Below are positions 43,561 to 51,931 of a stretch of DNA of 64,000 nucleotides, one piece after another. The stretch covers positions 186,001 to 250,000 of the forward strand of contig JAZKXZ010000025.1 in assembly GCA_045611845.1 (NCBI GenBank). The letters run 5' to 3'. A program made the translations under genes and the position numbers. The DNA is from Enterocola sp045611845. Its GTDB lineage: Bacteria; Bacteroidota; Bacteroidia; Bacteroidales; Paludibacteraceae. The number at the start of each line of letters is the position of its first letter. The first letter of the stretch is position 1. The notes below the pieces were generated by a model that was not told the origin of the DNA, searched no databases, and worked only from the letters and a program-made list of their open reading frames with translations.

Positions 43561-43585
43561 TAGGGACGTAGCGTGCTGCGTCAGT
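43561..43585. repeat. Short hairpin repeat (TAGGGAC class)
   Basis: GACGTAGC (43565-43572) and GCTGCGTC (43575-43582) form a hairpin preceded by TAGG. It resembles the GGACA...TGTCC elements at 9814 and 47767 in layout. It lies 2 bases after the RhuM-family stop and may act as its terminator. Confidence 0.4.
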
Positions 43586-43586
43586 G

Positions 43587-44498
43587 TTATAAAATGGTAC
43601 TTGGTGGAATGTTCAATTTAGAAAACGCAAAAAGTTTTTTGCCGAGGTCTTTTAGCGAAGCCCCGATGTGATACACTTCTGTGTCGTCAATGATTAAAAA
43701 CCTATCGTGCGACGTGCTGTGGTTATGTATGTTGATTGGAGAATATTGCCTATTGTGTTTTTGTAAATCCTGTCTAAGAGTTTGTGAGATAGGGTAGGTG
43801 TAAATGTCGGCTGTGACTCCAGACTTGCGTTTACTCAACATAAGTAGCACCGATTCATCAATGTAGTTGTCGATAAGCACCAAACTTTTATTTGCCGACT
43901 TAATCAAATCCGTAGCAAACTTATACGCATCAAAAATCTGCCCGTTGTGGAAAATACCTTCGATAGGTGGAAGCGAAGTGCGAACGAAGAAGTCGATTTT
44001 GTCTTCGTGTTTGTCAAGTATAGCTCTATGTTCTTTGAGTTGCTCTTCTATCAACTCAAACTTGTAATTTAACGCGTGTCCACGCAATAAATATTCTTTT
44101 AGGACCTTGTTAGCCCACTGGCGAAAAAGAGTTGCATTTTTGCTATTTACTCTATATCCTATTGATAATATGGCATCTAGATTATAAAAACCTGTATTAT
44201 AAATCTTACCGTCCTTGGCAGTATATTCCAAAATGGAATAAACTGAATTTATGTCAAGTTCTTCTGAGGTAAAGATGTTTTTTAGATGTTTAGATATAGC
44301 CGGTTGCCCAACTCCAAAGAGGTTTGCAATCTGTGCTTGCGTCAACCACACCGTGTCATTCTCCAAACGAACTTCGAGACTAATAGTATCGTTCGGACGA
44401 TAAAGGATAATTTGATTTTGTTCTTTTGCGGAAACTTCGTTAACATTCAATGAAGTCTCTTTCTCTGCAGTTTGCTTTGCTTGTAAATCAGTTTTCAT
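43587..44498 (-). CDS. RhuM-family protein with PLD-like C-terminal part
   Basis: 303 residues. Residues ~30-170 match the RhuM/virulence-protein domain (TVWLTQAQIANLFGV, YNLDAILSIGYRVNS, RQWANKVLKEYLLRG). The C-terminal 110 residues look like one half of a phospholipase D fold, with LVLIDNYIDESV and SHDRFLIID. The H-x-D lacks the Lys of an HKD motif, so catalysis is doubtful. These proteins are frequent in Bacteroidetes and near mobile or defence genes; function is not established. Divergent from a structured RNA candidate. Confidence 0.82.
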   Translation of the reverse strand: MKTDLQAKQTAEKETSLNVNEVSAKEQNQIILYRPNDTISLEVRLENDTVWLTQAQIANLFGVGQPAISKHLKNIFTSEELDINSVYSILEYTAKDGKIYNTGFYNLDAILSIGYRVNSKNATLFRQWANKVLKEYLLRGHALNYKFELIEEQLKEHRAILDKHEDKIDFFVRTSLPPIEGIFHNGQIFDAYKFATDLIKSANKSLVLIDNYIDESVLLMLSKRKSGVTADIYTYPISQTLRQDLQKHNRQYSPINIHNHSTSHDRFLIIDDTEVYHIGASLKDLGKKLFAFSKLNIPPSTIL

Positions 44499-44674
44499 AA
44501 TTAGTAAATAAATTTCTAATTCTTTACAGAATTAAGTTAATAATAAAGTTTCTCTCACACATATTCTCACCTTACTACTTCGGCAGTGGGGGCTACCTCT
44601 GGTTTTTAATTTTCAGCAGTGATACAAAGATAGTAAAAATAAGTGGATGGCAGAAGAAAATAATTGGTAAAAAC

Positions 44675-44705
44675 TTGTAAAATCTCAATCGAATGCGTAA
44701 TTTTG
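44675..44705 (+). promoter_or_regulatory. Promoter of structured RNA 1
   Basis: TTG (44675-44677), 20 bases, TAATTTTG (44698-44705). Transcription would start near 44711. Confidence 0.6.
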
Positions 44706-44710
44706 TCCTG

Positions 44711-44985
44711 ATGGTCCACGTCGTTTTTATTGGAGTATAAAAGGGTGGGCTAATTTAAATATTTATAGGCGTCTTTAGACGTTTTGTAGTTGGTTTCCTG
44801 AATCTCGCAAATTCTAAATATCCAATCTCTACAAAGCAACAGAAGATGTCCTACGGGTATGTATATATGGGTATGGTGTATCTATGCCTCTACATACGGC
44901 GTGGGCTTCGTGTTGCAAGTTTCAGATTGGAGGCAATGCGAGAGCCTTGGAAGCGGAACTGCAACAATGGAGTCCCGCTTTTTTT
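44711..44985 (+). ncRNA. Structured RNA candidate 1, ending in an intrinsic terminator
   Basis: Between the RhuM-family gene and the HEPN-like gene, about 525 bases hold no ORF. Part of it folds as a rod of nested stems: CCAATCT 44822 / AGATTGG 44924; GCAAC 44836 / GTTGC 44912; GAAG 44842 / CTTC 44906; CCTAC 44850 / GTGGG 44901; TATGTA 44858 / TACATA 44891; GGGTAT 44869 / ATGCCT 44884. A small AGGC/GCCT hairpin follows, then a terminator: GCGGAACT (44953) / AGTCCCGC (44971) and seven T. It has its own promoter. The 5' end is a guess. It may be a small RNA (a 6S-like rod is one option) or a leader that controls the gene 39 bases downstream. Confidence 0.6.
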
Positions 44986-45023
44986 ATGTGGGTATGGGAA
45001 GGAGTAATTAAATAATATTGTTT

Positions 45024-45440
45024 ATGGGTAAAACACAAAATAAAAATAATCTATCAAAAGAGGATGTAAATTCTTTTTATAACTATTTATGTCTATATGA
45101 AACTGAAATAAAACAACAATATGGACAATATAATTTTGAGCACTCAGATTTTATAAACTTTTGTAGTAAAAATAAAATTGAACGAAAAAATCGAAAATCC
45201 AAATTAGATAATAAATTTTATTTTGAAACTTTCCAAAGAGATAAAATCAATGACAAGGCTCATCATTTATTGCGTCATATTAGAAATTCTGTAGCACATG
45301 GGTTAGTTCAGAAAAAAGGGAAAAATTTTATTTTACGCGATTTTAATAGAAATAATAAAGAAACAATGTATGGTTGTATAAGAGTAGATCTTTTTTGGAA
45401 CTTTATAAAAGAATTGATAGCAACAAGTAATAAAAAGTAA
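45024..45440 (+). CDS. HEPN-like protein
   Basis: 138 residues, AT-rich. The central HHLLRHIRNSVAHGLV carries R87-NSVA-H92, the R(x4)H active-site motif of HEPN RNases, followed by FILRDFN as in small HEPN proteins (the pEK499-p136 type). Such proteins often are RNA-cleaving toxins or defence effectors. ATG at 45024 is used; a TTG at 45018 is in frame. It lies 39 bases after the terminator of structured RNA 1 and 7 bases before another small gene. No nucleotidyltransferase (MNT) partner motif was seen next door. Confidence 0.6.
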   Translation: MGKTQNKNNLSKEDVNSFYNYLCLYETEIKQQYGQYNFEHSDFINFCSKNKIERKNRKSKLDNKFYFETFQRDKINDKAHHLLRHIRNSVAHGLVQKKGKNFILRDFNRNNKETMYGCIRVDLFWNFIKELIATSNKK

Positions 45441-45447
45441 AAATGGT

Positions 45448-45735
45448 ATGAGTGATATAAAGAATAAAACTGGCTTCTATAATTCATTGAATTATACAGT
45501 ATTAAGCAAAAACGAGTTAGCTAAAATACATAATTTTGAACAGTTTAAGGAAATTGTTGAATTATCATTCGGATATGAAAAAATCTATCAGCGTTACATT
45601 TGTATATATAATGATAGTTATTCGTGTTCTGTAATAAAATCAAGAAAAGACATAATAGATGATGTTGTATCAAATGAATGTGCCTCTAAATTTGTCAAAG
45701 AACAAACAATGTGGGTGAATGAAATAAAAGAGTAG
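45448..45735 (+). CDS. Hypothetical protein, 95 residues
   Basis: Starts MSDIKNKTGFYNSLNY; central part FEQFKEIVELSFGYEKIYQRY; acidic C-terminus. No family recognised. It follows the HEPN-like gene after 7 bases, so it could be a partner (for example an antitoxin), but no sequence feature shows this. Low GC like its neighbour. Confidence 0.55.
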   Translation: MSDIKNKTGFYNSLNYTVLSKNELAKIHNFEQFKEIVELSFGYEKIYQRYICIYNDSYSCSVIKSRKDIIDDVVSNECASKFVKEQTMWVNEIKE

Positions 45736-45862
45736 ATGCTATCTAAAATTATATAGGAGCAACCCGAAACACCTTTAAGGGAGTAGGTATTGTTTGAGTC
45801 TATTTGAAAGAAATAGTATAAAGAAATAACTATTATAATAAACTTTATAAAATACATATATT

Positions 45863-47689
45863 ATGAAACGAATTTTACTTTTATTTTCTGTTATTATGTT
45901 ATCATGTATAGCACTCTGGGCATACGATGTAAAAATAAATGGAATCTACTACAATTTGGATGAAACCAATAAAATAGCAGAGGTAACCTATGAAAATTTA
46001 AGACTTCATTTTCAGGGTAAATATTCAGGAAGTCTTACTATACCATCTTCATTTACCTATAATTCAACTACCTATGCTGTTACCTCAATAGGAGAATATG
46101 CGTTCAATTATTGCCAGAGTTTAACTTCAGTTACTATTCCTAATAGTGTAACTTCAATAGGAAAAGAAGCATTTGTTGATTGTGTTAATTTAACAAAGGT
46201 AAATTACTTAGGTACGGTAGATGAGTGGGTGGAAATTGATTTTGAAGGTTATCATTCTAATCCTTTTTACTATGCAGATGACCTTTATATTAATGGCGAA
46301 TTATTAACCAATGTTATAATAACAACAGCAGATTCTATTATGGACGATGCATTTAGTGGCTGTCAAAGTATTAAATCTGTAGAAATAGGTAATAGTGTCA
46401 CCTCAATAGGCGATTATGCGTTCTCTGGTTGTAGTGGTTTAACTTCTGTTACTATTCCGAATAGTGTTACGTCTATTGGTTCAAGCGCATTCTATGGTTG
46501 TAGTGGTTTAAGTACAGTGACTATTCCTAATAGTGTTATTTCTATTGGTGCTCGTGCGTTCTATGGTTGTAGTGGTTTAACTTCGGTTACTATCCCTAAT
46601 AGTGTTACCTCAATAGAACAAGAAGCATTTAGTGGTTGTAGTGGTTTAACTTCTGTTACTATAGGAAATAATGTCACCTGGATAGGCGGTGGTGCGTTCT
46701 CTTATTGTAGTGGTTTAACTTCTATTACTATTCCTAATAGTGTTACCTCAATAGGTTATGGTAAGTACACGGGTTGTGCGTTTCGTGGTTGTAGTAGTTT
46801 AACTTCTGTAGTATGGAATGCTAGGAATTGTGCGAATTTTGAAGACGAAGAATCATCGCCTTTTTATAATGAAAAAGGCTCAAATATTACTTCATTTACC
46901 ATTGGAGATGATGTAGAAACTATCCCAAGTTATTTGTGTAATAATTTGGTTAATCTTAAGAATTTAATTATAGGAAGAAATATTAATTCTATTGGAAATT
47001 ATGCTTTTGAGGGTTGTAAAAATTTAGAAAGAATAACAATTTTTAATGAAGAGGTGCCAATGGCGTCAAATAATTCATTTGACAATTATGAAGCTAATTT
47101 ATATGTGTTATGTGACGCATATGCTGATTATTATTTTGATAATCCTTTTGGATATTTTAAAGTACAGTGTATAGAAGCAGATAAAATAGAGAATATAAGT
47201 AAAATAGATGTGGATATAGATGAAAATAACAATGTAATAATTTCATGGCCATCAGAATTTGGAGCGGAAAATTATGAGTTGATTATTTCTAAAAATATTG
47301 AAAGTATTAAGCAATATAATTTTGATTCAAAAGGTCAGTTATTATCTATTGATTCTAATTATCGTTCAGCTCAAGTTGGTTATAGTTTTACTGTATCTGG
47401 ATTAGATAGTGGTAATAAGTATAATTATAAGATAATAGCTTTAGATAAAAATGGAAATATATTAAAAGAATATGTAGGGGAATTTGCGTTAAAAGAAATT
47501 GTCGAGATTATTGAAAATCTAGCAGATGCAAATATTAGTATAATAGACGGTCTAATAACTATTGCAGACACTGATTTTAGTATATATAACATATCAGGTC
47601 AAGATGTAACTAGTTATAATGGGAATCTGTCTCCAGGTGTTTATATTATTAAGAATGAAGAAATAATAACTAAAGTTATGATAAGATAA
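45863..47689 (+). CDS. BspA-like leucine-rich-repeat surface protein
   Basis: 608 residues. Signal peptide MKRILLLFSVIMLSCIALWA; LRR_5/BspA repeats from ~60 to ~405 (LTSVTIPNSVTSIGxxAFxGCSG, 23-residue units); a fibronectin III-like domain (~430-540, NNVIISWPSEFGAENYEL); and a C-terminal 50-residue tail (TDFSIYNISGQDVTSY ... ITKVMIR) like short T9SS sorting tails. The role is likely surface adhesion. Five or six of the repeats are nearly identical in DNA. The 127-base gap upstream holds no clear promoter. Confidence 0.85.
   Translation: MKRILLLFSVIMLSCIALWAYDVKINGIYYNLDETNKIAEVTYENLRLHFQGKYSGSLTIPSSFTYNSTTYAVTSIGEYAFNYCQSLTSVTIPNSVTSIGKEAFVDCVNLTKVNYLGTVDEWVEIDFEGYHSNPFYYADDLYINGELLTNVIITTADSIMDDAFSGCQSIKSVEIGNSVTSIGDYAFSGCSGLTSVTIPNSVTSIGSSAFYGCSGLSTVTIPNSVISIGARAFYGCSGLTSVTIPNSVTSIEQEAFSGCSGLTSVTIGNNVTWIGGGAFSYCSGLTSITIPNSVTSIGYGKYTGCAFRGCSSLTSVVWNARNCANFEDEESSPFYNEKGSNITSFTIGDDVETIPSYLCNNLVNLKNLIIGRNINSIGNYAFEGCKNLERITIFNEEVPMASNNSFDNYEANLYVLCDAYADYYFDNPFGYFKVQCIEADKIENISKIDVDIDENNNVIISWPSEFGAENYELIISKNIESIKQYNFDSKGQLLSIDSNYRSAQVGYSFTVSGLDSGNKYNYKIIALDKNGNILKEYVGEFALKEIVEIIENLADANISIIDGLITIADTDFSIYNISGQDVTSYNGNLSPGVYIIKNEEIITKVMIR
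46370..46810 (+). repeat. Tandem 69-base repeats inside the LRR gene
   Basis: Each unit encodes 23 residues and includes GGTTTAACTTCTGTTACTAT or close variants, e.g. near 46436, 46574 and 46643. The near identity at DNA level implies recent unit duplication or conversion. Confidence 0.8.
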
Positions 47690-47766
47690 AACGTTGTTAT
47701 TTAATATGTGTTTCGAAATTGTGGGACATGTCTCACATATTGTGTTTTTGGAAAAGTGTAGAAAAT

Positions 47767-47794
47767 ACGGACAATGCACGCATTGTCCCTACAC
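47767..47794. repeat. Dispersed GGACA...TGTCC palindromic repeat, copy 2 (3' end of mfd)
   Basis: GGACAATG (47769-47776), CACG, CATTGTCC (47781-47788) is a perfect 8-base hairpin followed by CTACAC. It matches 9814-9841 with few changes. Lying 2 bases after the mfd stop, it may also help end transcription. Confidence 0.65.
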
Positions 47795-47795
47795 G

Positions 47796-50700
47796 TTACC
47801 CAATCCCCTTAAACACCTCGAGCGCTTGGCTTACCGATGGCATTGGGTCGATGATGAGCATGCGTTTGCCTTTGTCTTCTTTGAAGACGCAGGTGTGGTA
47901 GTTGGCAAGGGCGTATTCCAACATTTTGTTGAAGATAGGAGACTGGTAGTATGGTGACTCGAAATTGCTAATGAAATATGCTGTTAGGCGTTTGTTTTTA
48001 AGCGTTAGCTTTTCGATGCCAAGTTGCATACCAAGTTGGCGCAAGCGAACCACATTGATAAGTTCTTTGGTAATTTCTGGAATTGGACCAAAACGGTCTT
48101 CAAGTTCTTTTTCAAAGGCTAAAAGTTTATCTTCATCTTTTGTGTTGTCGAGTCTGCGATAAAGGTCGATACGTTCAGAAATACTTTCCACATATTCGTT
48201 AGGGAATAGAAGTTCCATATCTGATTCAAAAATACAGTCGGTGGTGAAGTTTCTAATTTCTTCTTGAATTTCTTCTTCGAAAATATCAGAGAACTCGTTG
48301 TATTTTAGCTCGTGAATAGCCTCGTCGAGTATTCGGTGGTAGGTTTCATAACCAAGGTCTGTAACAAAACCACTTTGTTCGCCACCAAGGATATTACCCG
48401 CTCCACGTATATCTAGGTCTTGCATAGCAATATGAATGCCACTACCAAGGTCTGAGAAATTTTCAATGGCTTGAAGACGGCGACGAGAGTCGGCTGGCAG
48501 TGTGCTAAGCGGTGGTGAGATAAGATAACAGAATGCTTTTTTGTTTGTTCTACCCACGCGACCGCGCAATTGGTGAAGGTCACTCAATCCATAGTTTTGT
48601 GCTGAATTTATAAAGATGGTATTCACATTTGGAATATCAATACCAGATTCAATTATAGTGGTGGCAAGAAGAATATCATATTCATAATTGATGAAATTAA
48701 GAATAATTTCTTCAAGTTTTTCGCTATCCATTTGGCCGTGACCCACGCATATACGTGCTTTAGGCACAAGTCGGCGTATCTTGTCTTCTAGTTCTGGCAA
48801 GTTGCCCACTCTGTTGTTTACAAAGAAAATCTGACCTCCACGACTTATTTCATATTCAATTGCATCCTTAATTGTATCGTCATCAAAACCAATAAGTTCT
48901 GTTTGCACAGGGTATCTATTTGGCGGAGGTGTGTTAATAACAGAAAGGTCGCGCGCACCCATAAGTGAAAACTGCAGGGTACGTGGAATAGGGGTGGCAG
49001 TAAGTGTAAGGGTGTCAACATTTGCCTTAATGGTTTTAAGTTTTTCCTTTGCGCTTACGCCAAATTTTTGTTCCTCGTCTATAATAAGCAGACCAAGGTC
49101 TTTGAATTTTACTTCTTTGCTTAGCAGTTTGTGTGTGCCAATAAGTATATCAATTCTGCCTTCGGCAAGTTCTTCAAGTATCTTTTTTACGTCGACTGCT
49201 TTTCTTGCCCTTGATAGGTATTCTATTCTGCAAGGGAAGCGTTTTAACCTACGCGAAAAACTTTTGAAGTGTTGAAATGCAAGCACAGTTGTAGGCACAA
49301 GCACTGCCACTTGTTTGCTATCGGTAACGGCTTTAAATGCAGCACGCATAGCAATTTCTGTTTTGCCGAAGCCAACGTCGCCACAAATAAGTCGGTCCAT
49401 TGGCTTGCTGCTCTCCATATCCTTTTTCACCATCACAGTGGCTTTTTGTTGGTCTGGAGTGTCTTCGTAAATAAATGAAGACTCAAGCTCTTGTTGTAGA
49501 TAACTATCTTTTGAATAGCTGAAACCTTTTTCTGCCTTACGTTTTGCATAAAGGGCAATAAGCTCACGCGCAATCTCTTTAACCTTTTTCTTTGCTTTTT
49601 CTTTTAGGTTACTCCAACTTGCTGTGCCCAGTTTGTTAAGTGTTGGCGGCTCGCCGTCTTTGCTCTTGTATTTTGAAATGCGGTGCAGAGAGTGGATGTT
49701 TACAAAAACAATATCGTTGTTTCTAAACAAAAGTTTTACCACTTCTTGCATTTTGCCGTTGATTTCTGTGCGTATAAGTCCGCCAAATTTGCCTATGCCA
49801 TGGTCCACGTGTACCACAAAGTCGCCCACTTGCAGTTGGGTAAGTTCTTTGAGAGACATTACCACCTTGCCCGCACGTGTTTTGTTCGACTTAAGTGAAT
49901 ATTTATGGTAACGTTCAAATATCTGGTGGTCTGTGTAAACACAAATCTTCAAGTCGTGGTCGATAAAACCTTCGTGAACTATGTTTATAACAGGGGTGAA
50001 ACTGATATGCTCTGGGCGGTCGGCAAGTATTTCTTTTAGTCGGTCTATTTGTTTGGCGTTGTCGCTAAGCACAAGCACCTGGTAACCTTGGCTTTGAAAC
50101 TCCTGGAAGTTGCTTGCCACAAGGTCGAAGTTTTTGTGAAATACGCCTTGAATGCCTTGATTGAAACTAATCGATTTCTTGCTGCTAAAGAAGTTTCTCA
50201 CGCCCCATTCAATGCATTTGTGCTCTCTGCACTGAGCATTGAAGTCTTCTTGGCTTATAAAAAGTGAAGTTTCGGCGTTTTCGTTTGATATTTGTTTGAT
50301 AATATCTTGTGTGTAGGCGGCATCGATAAAACCAAGTACAAAATCCTTTGGGAAATATTCAAAAACGCTTACAAGTTCTTCTTCTACAGTGTTTTGCAGA
50401 ATATTTGAAACAATAGAAATCTCGTCTAACGACTCTACAGAAAGTTGGTTTTCTATGTCGAAACTTCTAATGCTATCTATCTCGTCGTCCCAAAAATCGA
50501 CACGATATGGAAGGTCGTTTGAATATGAAAATACGTCTAAAATACTACCTCTTATAGAATACTGACCTGGCTCGTAAACAAAATCTACTCGTTCAAAACC
50601 ATAGTCGGTAAGCATTTCGCTTAAGGTATTTAGGTCTGCACTTTCGCCCGCTTTTAGGGTTAAACTTTCAGACTCAAGTGCTTTTGGTTTTACCACAAGT

Positions 50701-51089
50701 TCGGCTAGTGCCTCTGGATAAGTAACCACTACCTTTGCCTGATTTTTGCTCAGTGCATTTAGGGTTTCGGTTCTAAGTACTAGGTTTGCACCATCTTTTT
50801 GTAGGTCGGCTCTTACTTTCTTTTTGTATGAAGAAGGAAAGTAAAATACTTCGGTGCTTTGCGAAAGTTGTAGTATGTCGTTGTAGAAATAACCTGCTTC
50901 TTCTGCGTCTCGAAGCACGTAAAGTGCCTTGGCGTCAGCCTTTTTCTGAGCGGTATGCACAAAAAGGGCAGGGGCAGAACCAAACATTCCGCCTAATTTA
51001 AGGAACTTTGAAGTACTCGAAAACCACTTTTCGATTTCCTTATACCCCTCGCTCCCCGCTATAATCTTTACTAAGTCGTTTATATTCAT
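47796..51089 (-). CDS. mfd: Transcription-repair coupling factor
   Basis: Removes stalled RNA polymerase at DNA lesions and recruits UvrA. 1097 residues: UvrB-homology part at the N-terminus (APALFVHTAQKKADAK and FPSSYKKK), the CarD-like RNAP-interaction domain (~400-470, LQVGDFVVHVDHGIGKF), helicase motifs GDVGFGKTEIA and IIDEEQKFGV, TATPIPRTL, and the C-terminal TRCF domain. Full length. Monocistronic. Confidence 0.96.
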   Translation of the reverse strand: MNINDLVKIIAGSEGYKEIEKWFSSTSKFLKLGGMFGSAPALFVHTAQKKADAKALYVLRDAEEAGYFYNDILQLSQSTEVFYFPSSYKKKVRADLQKDGANLVLRTETLNALSKNQAKVVVTYPEALAELVVKPKALESESLTLKAGESADLNTLSEMLTDYGFERVDFVYEPGQYSIRGSILDVFSYSNDLPYRVDFWDDEIDSIRSFDIENQLSVESLDEISIVSNILQNTVEEELVSVFEYFPKDFVLGFIDAAYTQDIIKQISNENAETSLFISQEDFNAQCREHKCIEWGVRNFFSSKKSISFNQGIQGVFHKNFDLVASNFQEFQSQGYQVLVLSDNAKQIDRLKEILADRPEHISFTPVINIVHEGFIDHDLKICVYTDHQIFERYHKYSLKSNKTRAGKVVMSLKELTQLQVGDFVVHVDHGIGKFGGLIRTEINGKMQEVVKLLFRNNDIVFVNIHSLHRISKYKSKDGEPPTLNKLGTASWSNLKEKAKKKVKEIARELIALYAKRKAEKGFSYSKDSYLQQELESSFIYEDTPDQQKATVMVKKDMESSKPMDRLICGDVGFGKTEIAMRAAFKAVTDSKQVAVLVPTTVLAFQHFKSFSRRLKRFPCRIEYLSRARKAVDVKKILEELAEGRIDILIGTHKLLSKEVKFKDLGLLIIDEEQKFGVSAKEKLKTIKANVDTLTLTATPIPRTLQFSLMGARDLSVINTPPPNRYPVQTELIGFDDDTIKDAIEYEISRGGQIFFVNNRVGNLPELEDKIRRLVPKARICVGHGQMDSEKLEEIILNFINYEYDILLATTIIESGIDIPNVNTIFINSAQNYGLSDLHQLRGRVGRTNKKAFCYLISPPLSTLPADSRRRLQAIENFSDLGSGIHIAMQDLDIRGAGNILGGEQSGFVTDLGYETYHRILDEAIHELKYNEFSDIFEEEIQEEIRNFTTDCIFESDMELLFPNEYVESISERIDLYRRLDNTKDEDKLLAFEKELEDRFGPIPEITKELINVVRLRQLGMQLGIEKLTLKNKRLTAYFISNFESPYYQSPIFNKMLEYALANYHTCVFKEDKGKRMLIIDPMPSVSQALEVFKGIG

Positions 51090-51184
51090 AACAACGTGGA
51101 CACAAAAATAATAATAAAATTTCTTAAACTTGATTGAAAGTCATTTTTTTTCTGTAAGTTTGTATGTTAGAAATGAAAAATACT

Positions 51185-51919
51185 ATGTCAAAGAATCTAG
51201 TACTTATTCCTACATATAACGAAAAGGAAAATATAGAGGCAATAATTAGAGCAGTGTTTGCACTGCCAGTGGCGTTTGAAATTTTGGTGATTGACGACAA
51301 TTCACCTGATGGCACGGCTGCTATTGTAAAAAATCTGCAAAAGGAATTTACATCAAATCTTCATATCCTTGAGCGTCCTGGTAAGCAAGGTTTGGGAAGA
51401 GCCTACATAGCAGGTTTCGACTGGGCTATAGCAAACAAATATGACTACATTTTTGAGATGGACGCAGACTTCTCTCACAATCCAAACGACCTTGTGCGTC
51501 TTTATAAAGCTTGCGCCGAAGAGGGTGCCGATGTGGCAGTGGGTTCTCGTTATGTGTCTGGTGTAAATGTGGTGAACTGGCCAATGGGACGTGTGCTTAT
51601 GTCTTATTTTGCGTCTAAATATGTTCGTTTTGTAACAGGTATTCCTGTGGCAGATACTACTGCGGGCTTTGTTTGCTACTCTCGCAAAGTGCTAGAAACA
51701 ATAGAACTTGATAAGATTAAATTTGTGGGCTATGCCTTCCAAATTGAAATGAAATTTACTGCATACAAGTGTGGATTTAAAATTAAAGAAGTGCCTATTA
51801 TCTTTGTAAACCGTGAACTTGGTACTTCAAAAATGAGTGGTGGTATTTTTAGTGAAGCGCTTCTAGGCGTGTTGAAACTTAAAATCCGCTCTTGGTTTCG
51901 TAAATATCCAACTGCATAG
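51185..51919 (+). CDS. Polyprenol monophosphomannose synthase-like glycosyltransferase (GT2)
   Basis: 244 residues of a GT2 (Dpm1-like) enzyme that moves a sugar, usually mannose, to a polyprenol phosphate at the inner membrane. Motifs: IPTYNEKENIEAII, IDDNSPDGT, GLGRAYIAGF and the metal site MDADFSHNP. No C-terminal membrane helices. TAAGTTTG at 51155-51162 is the -7 box, so transcription starts near 51168; the ATG at 51185 is preferred, with 51173 also possible. 12 bases before pyrC. Confidence 0.88.
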   Translation: MSKNLVLIPTYNEKENIEAIIRAVFALPVAFEILVIDDNSPDGTAAIVKNLQKEFTSNLHILERPGKQGLGRAYIAGFDWAIANKYDYIFEMDADFSHNPNDLVRLYKACAEEGADVAVGSRYVSGVNVVNWPMGRVLMSYFASKYVRFVTGIPVADTTAGFVCYSRKVLETIELDKIKFVGYAFQIEMKFTAYKCGFKIKEVPIIFVNRELGTSKMSGGIFSEALLGVLKLKIRSWFRKYPTA

Positions 51920-51931
51920 TTTTGATGAACA

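Noticed and set aside
44711..44985. Retron or tandem-repeat antitoxin RNA (ToxI-like)
   Set aside because: No reverse transcriptase nearby and no short tandem repeats in the RNA; only the rod fold and terminator are supported.
46370..46810. Regular repeats that could suggest a CRISPR array
   Set aside because: They are 69-base in-frame coding units without spacers, encoding leucine-rich repeats.
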